Of a stretch of 64,000 nucleotides of DNA, positions 1 to 12,407 are shown piece by piece. The notes beneath the pieces were generated by a model that saw nothing but the letters and a program-made list of their open reading frames with translations, searched no databases and was not told where the DNA came from. The position numbers and the translations under genes are program-made. The DNA is taken from the NCBI GenBank assembly GCA_021029095.1, contig JAJOHG010000018.1, forward strand, positions 310,001 to 374,000, given 5' to 3'. This DNA comes from Phellopilus nigrolimitatus (Eukaryota; Basidiomycota; Agaricomycetes; Hymenochaetales; Hymenochaetaceae). The number at the start of each line of letters is the position of its first letter. Within the stretch, counting starts at the first letter, position 1.

Positions 1-2
1 AC

Positions 3-700
3 CTCCTTCGTCTGTTTTTTTGCCTACTTGAGCTTTCAGGCTTTGTCGAGGTCTTTATACCATACCTGCAGAGTGATAGAGATCTAGATGAGAAGAAAGC
101 CGAGATCGCAGCTTACCGAGAGGCAAGTCCTCTTTTCCTTTCCATTTGTTGCACGTGGCTTCTAACTCCTGTGTAACGGAAGGCCAATAAAATGCAGGTT
201 AATGTAGAACATCAGTTTCATGACGAGTTCCAGGAAATTTGCAATAAGCTAAAGAAGTTCAAAAAAGAACTTTCTTCGGCTGCCTCAGAAATTTTCAACG
301 AGCTGGAAAGGGGAATTGAAGTATTGCAAACGGAAATTAAGTCGTGAGTGATCCTTTCTTTCTACGCACGGAAAAGATTGCCTCGGCTCATTGTTGTGAC
401 TATATAGCTTCGGAGATCAAGTATTATCATTCTATACCATCTATGGTTGAATTTTAGACACCAACCTAATATTTATGTCTACTAGATAGACAAAGCACTA
501 ATCAACTTCGATGCTGTTCATGGAGGGGTCGTGGATCCTTCTACTCAATCTGATCTACTGAGGGTGCGTTTACTCTGTCATGTTCGTGTTTGTTTGCTTG
601 ACTAATCCTTCCTCTACAAATTTAGCAGATTACTGACAAGAAAACGTACGCCATTGTTGAATATGCTTCGAGACAAATTTATGGTTAAATTGATATTTAC
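3..700 (+). CDS. Partial coiled-coil protein, unrecognised (gene enters from left edge)
   Basis: An open frame runs from the window edge to about 122. It then continues after a possible GC-AG intron (123-197) into an exon at 198-343 in the same phase. The second exon is rich in Lys and Glu and reads as an amphipathic helix (DEFQEICNKLKKFKKEL and onward), so a coiled coil is likely. A GT donor follows at 344. Further in-frame pieces appear near 490-565 and 627-690, but I could not join them in phase. The N-terminus lies outside the window. I do not recognise the family; stress-signalling or pore-forming helical bundles are only guesses. The existence of a coding tail is moderately supported and the exon joins are weak. 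Confidence 0.3.
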
Positions 701-900
701 AGCGCCACTGCTCTTTCTAGTATCTGGGGAATGGTACGTTCTGATACTATTTCCAATCCCCTTGCATTCCAACAAAGCACCCTGGGACTTGAATACAGGT
801 CGATCTGACCTGGCTGGGTACTAGACTGGGAGATCCAGGAACCACAGTGGAAAGTCAGAACGTAAGCATTGATTCCAACCTCCTCATTGTAGAGCACGAT

Positions 901-1985
901 CGGACATGCTGATCTTACTCCGCGCCATTACAAGCTCTTCTCTCGCCATTTGGAGTCGATAGAAATGTGCTATAGATGCTTGCATTGTGCACTGTACGAA
1001 TTTGCAACTGCATTGGATATCGATAAGGCACCTGCGTCTACGCTCGAATTTCACAAGCGCACCACAAGCGCATCACATCAGCTCGAGAAATAGTGTAGCA
1101 AACTTTCTTTCGCGTTATTCTGTCAATTTGTCAATACGTCTTGTTTATCTAACTGATAGAGGAACAAATCAAAAAAGCTTCGCCTTGTCCTTACAATCCT
1201 ATTTTTAAAGACAGCCTTCAAGCATGGAAAACACGCCCTAACTGTCCTCTAGTGCAACACGGCTGTATGCTAGACGGCCCAGGGGATCTGGTTCTAGTCA
1301 CTGAGCCTGAACTATAATTGTAGCGCGTCGGGAAAAAAAGCGATGCACTGGAGAGCCACGTATTAGCAAGCTGATTAGGTTCTCATAATAACGCTCCCAT
1401 CCCACGTTCAACTTGCTTCAGGCGTGAAAAGAGATTGGCTAAGGAAATACGGAATATGAAACTGTTGAAAAATGAATTATTACGATGATGGGGACTAAAC
1501 TTGCGAGACCGTCTAAGAAATGCCATCACACGTGATAACGCGTTGTCATAGGTATTCTCATCTGTCTTCCTTGCCATCATCTTCTTGTCTTCTTACAACT
1601 GAACAAGAGTAATTCCGATGATAGATTTCTTGACATGAATTTCAAGAGCTATGCAGTAGACAAAGACTTGAAGAATAACACTGTTATCCGCGAGCGAAGA
1701 GTGAAGGCGCAAAGTGTTCCTGGTTTCTGTACATACTGACTTTTTTCTAGTTTATGAGTACATTATCTACTTTATTGATAGCTCGACAGCAATTGTGATA
1801 ACATATGTGCTTCTAAAAACGTTGCATAGGTTGTAATGTGCGATAGATTCCACTATTCTGAAAGTTCCTGGTCCGATGAATGAAGTCCACAATGAAGATA
1901 ATAAAGATAAAGAACGGCAATGTGCACAGTGTGCAAGGTACGAAAAGAAAAGAAAGAAGAATAAAGCGGAAAGTCCTTAGAAGTC
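901..1985. other. Intergenic, no gene seen
   Basis: AT-rich sequence between the left-edge gene and the 3' end of the calcium-channel gene. Only short, non-coding-like frames occur; no RNA gene or repeat is apparent. Confidence 0.5.
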
Positions 1986-4900
1986 CTAATGCTCCTCGTC
2001 AGCTGCTTCCAGCATCATCTCTGTAGTCAAGTGGTTAGCTGATGCAAGGCTTGCAAATGAAAGAGAAACTTACCACCCCACATCGAGTTCTGCATAGAAG
2101 AGAGAACATGTTGGGGATCTTCCTCCCCTTCGTGAGAATCTCGGGAGGAATCGATACTACAGAGGATTGAGTATTCGGGGGCATCTGCAGACTAACAAGC
2201 ACTTACGGATATTGATACCCCAGGTCGGTGGACAACATGCTCACGTCACTGACTCGTCTGTTTCGCTGAAGGCCACGGCCTCGCCTGGATGGCGAATCGA
2301 GCGTGAAGGACAGGTCTGGAGAATGGTATGGAGAAGGTGACGGTGATGACTGGTCGCCGAAGAAGCCCATTGAATCGCGGTTTGCAAGAGTGATATCCCG
2401 CGAGGAAATGGGCGGAGTGGACGGCATGTCCTCAACGACGATGGCCGGGATATCTAAAAGACGCGTCAGCACTCTTAAATGAGACGTCGATCACCATTTT
2501 CTTACCTTGGTCGAACATCTGCTGTCGCCGTTTCTCCTCCATCATAGCGCGGAACTGTCTACGATAATAGATCGTCCTCAGTAGCGAGCGCACTCGATCG
2601 AGGTTCACCAAGTCATTAACGAATTTATTGATCTCCGTTCTGGTGACAAGATCCTTCAAGCTAGAAAGGAATGCCATGAGAATCTATTGCATCGGAAGCA
2701 CGGAGTTGACTTACACAAGTGCCTCGCGATCGTCGATAAGCTTATGGTGAGCCAACATGAGCAGCATATTTGTAAACGAGATGCCCTTGTTCGGTTCCTG
2801 CGAGATCATGGCTTCGTTATACACTCTGGCGTACAACGTGCGTCGTTTCCTGATCTTCGTGTTGTCCAATCCGCCTAGAATTTTGTTGAGCTTTACCATA
2901 TCGACACCCTCCACTATCCTTGGCATAGATAACCATGAATTTTCTACATCTGCGCCTGTCTGAGTCGCAGCCACCAGGCCTTTGACGCTGTACTCCGATG
3001 GGTAAATACGGACTTCGAAAATACCACTAAGTTTCTGCGAAACAGTGAGCCGGTGAAGCAAACTCCGGAGTTTGAGTAAGACATACTCCAAGGAAAGGCA
3101 CCAGCCTGCTCTTTTCCAAATAGCCTGTTCGGGGATTTGCAAACTCGGCCCAGACTTTTTTGAAGGCTCGCATCTCTTCGCGCGTGATTGATTTTGTCCC
3201 TCCGACAAGCTGAAATACGTACGAAAAGCTCTCGACCACAACACCTACTCCAAGGTTAGTTCATACTACTTCGCTTAGACGTTCGCAGCTTACCAGTGAA
3301 CATATTGACGAAAATATACTAGATCGAACCCGTTTAACAGACGAGTAGAAATAAGTAAACTGATTACTTACCATGCTAAGTAAGTTCCAAGCGATAAACA
3401 GAGAAAAGGCCCATCCCGTACTTCCGCAGTCGGAATCAGAATCTGTTTCAGAGGGCGGTGTACAACGGGGATATGTAAGAGCACTGGAAAAGAAAGTTAG
3501 CAGAACAAGTACTTGTGAAGATAAATCAAGAACATCTACTAGTTATGCATGTACTCATTCCAGCCCTCGCCAGTACTCATAAATGCTAGCATCACGAGAG
3601 CGGAGCCTAGCGACGCGTAATTCTGGTTACGCGTCTCCGCAGAAGCCCACTTCGTAAGGCTGAATACCTCCACAAAGAGAATGCCGAAGAAGAGGAAGAG
3701 GATGAACCACAAGGCCAAAAGGCTTAGGATGACCGGAAGACTCGCCCTGTCGATCGATCAGAGCAAATCTGGCAGAAGTGGGGAAAACACGTACATGGCT
3801 GTCTTGAACAGCTGATTCAGACTATTTGTTCTTTGGACCAGTTTGAACGCGATGCTGACGAGGAAGAGCTTCTGTAGTTGAGCGATCACGAAACTATCAG
3901 AACCTAGTCGCGTTATCACTGTCGTGACCAAGGCTCCGACAGCAACGACTACGTCAAAAATATTCCAGCCGTTAGCCTTGAAGCTACGAAAACCGAGGCC
4001 GAACCACCGCACGATGATGTCGAGCACGTATATCAAAGTGATTGCAAAAAACCAGCCATCTAGAGAATATCGTTAGATAGTGCATATCTATGATATATAT
4101 CCCATCGTTTACGTACTTCGCAATTTATCAGCTTGATCCTGAGTCGACAACGTTTGAGTCCTTATAGGAGAGTCCGTCAGCCATTCGATGACTCCCTCAA
4201 TTAGCAGCACTCACATCAAAGCGAATATATGGACGATAAAGAGTAACGTCATCGTGCGGGACCACCATCCATGTTTATGGACTGCCCTATCGTAGCACCA
4301 TGCTCGGAAACGCGAGGGTGGCCGCACCTTAGGCCGTTTCGACGGCCTTTGGCGCTTGATCAACTTCTGTAGATCGACCCATTCCCTCTGCTCCTGGGTG
4401 AGCAGCGCGAAACCAGCTTTGGAAGAGAAGTTCCCGATGATGATACTGAGCATATTACAATCAGTGGCTCGTCGGATGACGCATCAAATGTCATCTTAAA
4501 GCTTACCTGACGAAAAGCGTCAAGATAACGACCGCTCCCAGTTGATTGTAAATGAGGAAGAACACGGAGTTCGCTTGGGCGTTGTTCGTCTGAGGCTGAA
4601 GGTTCTGGCCTACAGCGCTTGTAGCCACATTCATAGCATCAATCCAGCCTTCCAACGAGACAATCTCGAAAAGAATTAGAAGGGACGACTTGAAGTTATC
4701 GAAGGAAAAAGTCGTCGAGGGTGAGGGGTTGTCCCAAACGCGTGGTGCGAGGAATGAGAACGCATCTCCGCTTCCTACGACGGAGTTCTCGTACTCGTTA
4801 ATGCAGTCGGTCCGTCCAGTCGCGTTGGTGTCGTTACATGAGTTCAGGAGCCCATGGAAAATATTGAGCCCCCACACAGCGTATGGGATCATGTACAGAA

Positions 4901-7900
4901 TGGCGAGCATGGCTGCATCGAGGATACGAAGAGCGCCAGATATAATGAGCGACTGGAAAGTCGACCGCATCTTGTCGATGAGCGTGATGAGGCGCAGCGC
5001 CCTCAGCGCCTTCAATGAACGGGTGATCCGACTAAGACCTCCGATGAAGATTAGGCCAGTTGTGACGTTTACAATAAGGCCAACGAGGATGAAGAAATCC
5101 AGCACGTTCCATATGCTCCGGACATATGCATTCGGCGTGAATGCAAAGCCATCTGCCGTAAGCTTGATCAGAAACTCGACGAACAGCATCAGCCCGAAGA
5201 CCGTCTCCGCAATGTCGAACCACGACCCTCTGAATTGTCCATGCACCGCGTAGAAATTTCTACGATAAACCGGCGTCGCGATTGCCTCCGTCACTATACC
5301 GCCGATCACTGTCAGCAGCAAAATGAGCTGGAACAATGAGTGGGCTAACGGCGAGTGCGGGATGCCGAAGATGCGGTCGCCGTTGGCAGGCTGTACCAAG
5401 CGTTGGCAGAGCTGGCGGATCATGCTCTTCTGCGAGAACGTCCAAAATGTCTTGTCGTACGATGGGTGAGCACGGATAAAGTCCGCCTTCTGTGCCCTGC
5501 GCTCGTATAAAACGTCGTTAATGTCTTGCGCATCCTGCGCGTCCGCATTGATCGACGCTAATATTTCGCTGCGTTCGTTCGTGAGTATACGAACGCATGT
5601 CACAAGCGAGAGGAAATCCTTACAGATGCCTCTCAAGTTCTTCGTCGTTTGGATCCTGATGGCCAACCTCGTCCCGTCGCGTGGCACGGAATGTCGCAAG
5701 TGGAACGTCGTTTGACCTGCTCTCGCCTGCGAACAAGCGCTGGAGTGCAGTGACCGACTTGCTCGAGTAATGCCCGCGTACCAATTTGCTCCCTCTCTTC
5801 AACTACAGGTATACTCGTCAGCGACATAGTTATATATTCTAAACAATCATCACGTACACTGCTAGCAGAAAAATCTGGGTTGAACGAGTTGTCTTGAATG
5901 ATCGCTTTCTGCATGGGGAGGATCAGATTAGACGGCAGGTTCTCAACCGCGACCGACTTCGGGTTTGCTCTGAACCACCGGTAGGGATTAAATCGCCTCA
6001 GCCAAGGCGGAGACGCCTCCACGGGTTGCTGCATCGCAAGGTAGTTGGTAGCCTGCTTGCCCTTCTTGAGTTCTTCCGCGACATCGAAGTTCTCGTTGAT
6101 GACAGCAATGAAGAGCTGCAAGAGGATGACTGAATATATGTAAGTTCGTAAGTATAGACGAAGTTAAGGGCGAAGTGGCTTTACAGTTTGCGAACAGAAA
6201 CCAAATGGACAAGAACAGCGCAATCAGTGCCGATTGTCCAAGGGGCACTTCCGCTTCCGATGCATCGAACAAAACATCAGTCCAGTTCTCAGATGAGCAA
6301 ATCTGGATAAATGTCGAATGCGATGAGTGATCGAGATTCCTTTCCTATCAAATAAATTCCACGCACTTGATACACAGCGAGGAATGAATTGTAAAGCTCC
6401 TTGAAGTTCATATTATCGCTAGAGCTCATATCACCACGCAAAAGCTGAACAGCCACAAGCGCTGCGACATAGTTCGCGAGGACGAGGAACAGCGACATGT
6501 TAACCAGACCATAAAGATTTCCGAACACCGTGAGCTGCGACGAATATGTAAGCCTGTTGTTTTCTATGCCTCAATGAGAGTCTGGACATGCTCACAAGTA
6601 ACGGACGCATCCTCGGCACCTCCAAAATGACTCGATAGAACCTGGTCAACTGGAAGATCGTCAGCCACGGATACACCGACGAGTCCCTAATTGCCGGGAT
6701 TTGGATGATCGTGCTGCTGACGGCGAGAAGCAGATCGAGACAGTTGTTTCCGTGGTCGAAGAATGTGCGCCAGCGCGGAAGGAAACCGAGAAAGCGCCAA
6801 ACGATGTCGATGTCGAAGAGGAACGTCAACGCGAGCTCGCTCCAGTCGAGAACGCGGAGGTGCTCATCGCTCGAATCCGCCGAGCGCGTCGCCTGGATGA
6901 CGACCGAAGTGAGGGCGAAGAGCACCCAGATCCACTTCGTGCGGTCGTACCACTGCTTGACAGTGCTTGCGCCTGAATGCGTCCGTCCCTCGTGCATGCC
7001 ATACTCGTCATCTTCATCCACAATCGGACCAAGTCTGCAATGAAGGTAAAAAATGCGAAGTCAGTGACTAGATCCACTGACATTGCATTGCATAACTTAC
7101 GGCGCGGCGCCGAACGCACTCTTCTGCGTGTCCTTACGGATGGCAGAGAACGTGTTTGTAATGACGGCAACAAAAAGGTTGATTAGCCAGAAGTTGAGCA
7201 CGATGATGCACACGATAAAAAAGAAGCAAGACACGAAGAATTCCGCGTCGATCATGTCGTACATCACCGGCGACCACTTTGGCAGACAAAACGCGAGATG
7301 AAAGAGCGCAAGTCAATATCGTAATCGTACACAGGTGAGATGACGCGACGCACTCCGTTTGCAGACGCGACGATAACAACTTCGAGTGCCGCGAAGTAGA
7401 TCGTGTCAAAACTCTGGATGTTCTGGTGCGGATTATCTAATTCCTGCGTGTACAAGCTCACTCTCAAAACGGATACTTCATTGCGTTGCATCACAACATT
7501 ACTCACCATACATACTTGGCCGAGTGGACAAATATACCCTTTTGCAGCTGAGCTAATTTCCCCACTGAGCATCTGGTACCCGGTGACGTTCAAGGAGCCA
7601 GGATCAATGTATCCGCCACAGCGCTGCTGCAGCTGGACTGCCGCTTCCCCTTGAGTAGCTGAAAGAAAGCAAGAACGCCTGTAGGATCCTTTGAACGATT
7701 GTATACTGATGATTCTGCATAGTAGGGAGTGCGTGAGCAACATAATCGTATCAATCATGTATAGCAACGCACGAGAAAAGGACCATCGCAAAGAGCACGA
7801 AATATGCCACGTTCGTCAGAAGGGGCCTCGCACGCTTCAAAGACCTCATGATTGTCTTAATAGGAACTTCAGTAACGGTTTAAGTAAGGCTGAAGATTGA

Positions 7901-9842
7901 GATGTACCGTTGTACCGCTCGTCACAGCCAACAATCGACTCGTCCTCAGCACGCTCAGCGCACGGAACACCGCAATGTGCCTACCGACGCTGCGCTCGAG
8001 GCCAGCGAGCGCAAGCGCGAACGTGATCCAGAACGCGAGGATCGCAATGAAGTCGACGCGGTTCCATGAGTGGCGCAGGTACGGCACATTGCGTGCGACG
8101 TGGTCCTGTGCGGTGTACACGCTCAAACGGAATGGGAGCCCGAGGTACTCCGCCGCGTTCTTGCCCGCGCCCACACGCTCCTCCGCGGCAGCGCTCCGTA
8201 GCGCGCGCGCGAAGAATGTGCGCTTCGACGAGTCGCGCGGATCGGGCACATGGTGCGGTGGTGGGGCGATGTGGTTCAGTGCCAACGTCGAGGACGGCGT
8301 TGAATCAGGGCCTTTCTCCTGCAAGACAGATGCGGATCGTTGTCGAGTCGCTCCGTTTGCTTGCGAAACCGTGAGCGATGTGGAGGTCGCTCTGTGGTGC
8401 GCGAGCGCGAAGGGGCGCACAATGTTCTCGCGCAGCCGATGCAGAGCTACGTTGAGCTTCGGTGCGCTTGTATTGCGTTGGGACGCGCTACGCGTCAGAC
8501 TCGAAGCAAACGAGCTCGAGCTCGGGATTGCGAATGTGTTTGGTTGCACGTCGCGCGAGACGGAAGGTGGTTGCGCATATGTCGACGAAAGGTCCGCAAA
8601 TATAGACCTATAGACCGCGGATGTGGGCACATCCGGGTCAAGTACAAACCCTGTCGTGACGATGCGTGCAAACGCTTCTAACCTGTGAAGTCGCGCGGCA
8701 TGGTTAGAATATTGAAGAAAGATTAAGATAAAACTATTACGTGAAGAGGATGAATAGAGCAAAAAGCGCATAGTCTTCCCAAGCGTGGAAGTAACCATGC
8801 TCGGGAGCGGGAAGAGGATTTGACTCGTCATCTGACGAAGGGAGAGTTAAGGAACGCGCAGCTTGTATAGTGAGCACGATGGCATTGACGAGAATGAGGA
8901 GAAGAATGATGGGTTCGGTCCAACTGGAAGAATATGTATAAACATTGAGTTGACGGAGCACAAGGCAAGGAGAAATACGTACGAATAAGTAAGAAATCGA
9001 AACATAGCGAGTCGTATTCGACTCGTGGAGTCCAGGAACCCCAAAGTACACCCGCGAATAGGCAACCTTGCAGCGAGGTCGGGTAGCTCCTCATCCTCGT
9101 CGCCCTCCGCCTGGTCTTCCTCGCGCGCCCTTTCCTTCCCCCGCGGCACCATTTCGTCGTCTGGCAAGCGTATCGGACGCGCCTTCTCCTCTAGCCCTGC
9201 TCCCGCCAGGTTGACTACGCGTAGCGACACGCGCCGCAGATTGCGCTTGACCGAGCGGAGGCGCGATGCAGGACTCGGCGCGGGAGTATATCGGGCGTTC
9301 CTGCGCCTGCTACCACGGCTGTCGGGTGTGCGTTCGAGATCGACTCCAGACGCTGTGCCCGAGTCCGCCGGTGCGCGTCGTGGTGAGTGGGATGCAGAGG
9401 ATGTGAGACGCGTCTCGTCGTCGTCGAGGTCGACGTCGTTATACTCAGACGAGACAGACTTGCTACGATAGGCTGCAATGAGGGACGCCTGCGAATTGTT
9501 TCCACCCCCAAAGAAGCGTTCTCGTGCAAGCGCAGTGTCTTCTAAGGGCGTGTCTGTGTCACATTGGTCGTCGTGCATAGCAGTTGCATTAGTAGATGTT
9601 GACGCGGAAGTGTCGACACGTAACGGGTCGCTGAGCATGTCGACATGCTGTCGCTCCATCCTCCCCCAGCTCAGCCGCCGCCTGGTGATGCTTCCTTCTC
9701 TTGTAGTGAGTGAGATGGGGCTCGAGGGGACACTGCCAAGAGCAGAGAGGTCGATGGCGGACGTCAAAGTGACTTCGCCGGAGGGATGGGAGACGGAGTG
9801 GAAGGAATCTAAGCCAACGCGGGGCGGCGTTCGTGGTTCCAT
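1986..9842 (-). CDS. CCH1: Voltage-gated calcium channel alpha subunit, Cch1 type
   Basis: Pore-forming subunit of the fungal high-affinity Ca2+ influx system, which works in the plasma membrane with Mid1. The product is roughly 2,200 residues over many short introns. A long Ser/Arg-rich cytoplasmic N-terminus (9842 to about 9050) is followed by four six-helix ion-transport repeats, near 9000-7080, 7020-5990, 5480-4500 and 4260-3000. S4-type helices with spaced Arg/Lys are visible, for example [17 protein letters not shown] in repeat III. The pore loops read [26 protein letters not shown] and [10 protein letters not shown], so the filter positions are N/E/E/E. An EF-hand-like segment follows repeat IV (near 3030-3180). 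The last exon ends ADEEH and a stop at 1986. The start at 9842 is the first good Met (MEPRTPPR) and no acceptor lies just before it. The four repeats and pore loops make the call secure. Confidence 0.93.
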
Positions 9843-10553
9843 AAGACGTTAGCACTGTTCATCAACAATCCATCGACAGCGTCGAACGGTACAAAGAGGC
9901 GTCGGGAGTGCCGCGGCGGAGGTGCTGACAACGTCGACGACAACGGTCGGGCTTCGCCGTCGTCGCGCTCGGTCTTATTCAAAGTTTGTGTTATTTTTGG
10001 CCCGGCGCGCAGCAACGCAACGGGCGTCAGTTTTTAACTTTGATCGAGCCACAGGCGCCCAAAAGCGAAGTTCTTTTCTTTTCAAATATGTGTGTATAAA
10101 CTTATTAACTTCTGACACACAGAATAATTCATGTGTCTTCACGAAAATGCTTGGGGCACGTGTTGCAAACGTGCAAAATGCCCCTTGTCAAAATTGAGGA
10201 CGTTTCGTAAATGGATGGTAATTAAAAGGCAGGTAAGTCCTGAAGAAATTCAAACATGACAAGATGGCTTTATGTGGCCTTGTCTTGTTCCTCACTTGAA
10301 AAATCAGCCAACGTATATCGGTGGACTAATGGTATCAAAATTAGAACCTTAGCAAGTGTGTAAACAGGAGGCACAGCATTGCATGTACGAACGCGACTCT
10401 ACCTTTGACAGTATTATTCTTTTCTGCAGCATAGAGGACATGTTACTGAACGCATGCGCCATATGTATGATGAAGGGCGAGTTGCAATTACATGTAGATT
10501 AAATTCAGACACTCACAGTGCACTCAGCATTGAATGTCGACAGAAACAGCACG
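9843..10553. other. Upstream region of CCH1 / downstream of the UCH37 gene
   Basis: About 700 bases containing the CCH1 promoter and the UCH37 3' flank, both genes being on the minus strand. I see no further gene. The small frames here lack family signal. Confidence 0.5.
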
Positions 10554-12224
10554 TTATTTCTGAGAGCTTGGACTGAGACATTCCGCCAAAAGACCTTCAT
10601 TATGTAGCGAAGTGATGAACTCTCGGATGAACGGCTCATAATCATGCGTCCGATTTATAGTCTCGGCCTTACATTGATGAGCATAACGTCGTCTAAGCCG
10701 GCTCCGTGAATAAATTTAGCTTACCTTTGCTTGAACAGCCTTCTGCACCTCCTCGTCGACAGCAATCTTAGCCGGCATGGCTCGGTTGACACACAATTGC
10801 CACGCATCTCCGAGGCTTTCAGGTGGCATCCTCAGTATGGCGAGGTCCTTCTCCATTTTTCGCGCGCCGAAATCTTTTGCAAATGTCGGCCCGTACGGTG
10901 AAGGTTGAGAAAGAGTGGTGAAAACCTCGTCCGCACTATTAAGCAGATCTTCATCGACCTAATATGTCAACGTGAGGCCCGACTTTTGGGAAGTAAATAA
11001 AAATCCATACTCGCTGACGCCACTCTTCGCCATAGACCTCAGTTAACCTCCTCTCGATGGTGGCTTTCTCCCTTTTCAAGAATTCTAGCTCATCGCTCTT
11101 GACTTCATAGCTGTCCTGCACGAGTGCGAGGAGGTTAAATTGAATATTTCCGCTTCCGCTCGCAGCACCGTACTTCTCCATCTTCAAACGAAGGGCAGGC
11201 CGGACGACGTGTTCCCAGCCATCTATGCTTTCTGGAGACGGCAATTCCCCAACTTCCAGCGGCCCAGACTTGAGCCCATCGAGCTCCCACACCTTGCCGT
11301 GCGCGGGGACGTAGCCGATGAAATGGAACGTCTCCGGGTCTTCCTCCGAAGATTTCTTTTTCTTCTGAGATGCGGAGGTTTTGCGCGTCGTTATGCGCGC
11401 CCCTTCAGCCTTGACCCGCTTCTTCGCGTGCTTTTTGGCCGACTCTGCTGCGTCGCGAGTTGCCTCTGCAATGGCACTGAGCGAGCCCCACATATCAGCT
11501 GGCCTACGCGCTACCTTGTGAGAACAACGGGATTTAAGAGTTATGCCGATTATTATGTTTACCTGGCGAGGGAGTTCTGTGTTTCTCGTAATGACTTCGA
11601 GTTTGAGATAGCCAGCCCCTTCATCTTAATAGCACTAATTCATTGCAGCCTCAGCTTCGCAGGCATATCTCTCTGGCGACGCACCTTGGGACTCATATCT
11701 GTTGTTTCAGATTTGAACGCCTCGAGGTCTTCTCCAAGCTCGATATCAGGACAGTTGAAAAGAACATTCAGAATAGCCAGAGAAGCGCACGCGTCGTCGA
11801 TGAGTTGGTTAGCAAACCAGATGTCTTTTGCAGCAGGGTCAAGAAAATCACGGGGATTGTGCTTGTCGTGTTTCCATGTGAAGCACAAGACGAGGCCTTT
11901 TGGTTTGAGGTGATCGAGTCCCCAAGGCTGGATATCATAGACCTCGTCGACTTGGATTCCCTTGATACCCAGCTTGCGTATTAAAGCAGTGAAAACGCCT
12001 TCAATACTCCATTATTACACATCCTTATTTAGTATTTAGAGATGCTACGACTGACCAGGATCCGACTCAACGACCGCAAATGGGCCTCCGACAAGGTCGT
12101 GTCTAACTTGAATGTCATAACTTTTTGACAGATTTTGAGTTACTCCAGTTCCGTTGAGATTAAGTTCATCGTCATCTTCTACCAGGTTTTGAGATTGAGA
12201 AAAGTTCCCATTTTCTGACGACAT
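10554..12224 (-). CDS. Ubiquitin C-terminal hydrolase, UCH37/UCHL5 family
   Basis: A cysteine deubiquitinase. In other organisms UCH37 binds the 19S proteasome through Rpn13 and trims ubiquitin chains. The active-site elements are all visible: ESDPG and the crossover region, WFANQLIDDACASLAIL with the catalytic Cys (near 11820-11790), and FHFIGYVPAHGKVWELDG with the catalytic His and Asp (near 11330-11280). A KEKE-type insert follows (KKHAKKRVKAEGARI region near 11440-11390). A separate last exon encodes RTHDYEPFIREFITSL and ends SSQK-stop at 10554; it matches the family's C-terminal domain that contacts the proteasome receptor. The start is MSSENGN at 12224; a longer frame to 12323 looks unlike the family. 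The gene is divergent from the epsin gene, 183 bp apart. Confidence 0.88.
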
Positions 12225-12407
12225 GAGGCAGGTATTATTCGAGTATGCTTGCCAGAGAACAAGCGTTTGAACAAGTACCAAATGGCTGCGTAGAGAGTAT
12301 ACTACAAGCTTGAGATGCCACATAGCCTGCGAAGAACTTCCCTATACGGAGACGCGCAGCTCGCTTGGTGGCGATATCGAGTCCGTCACCTTCACCGTCG
12401 GACCACG

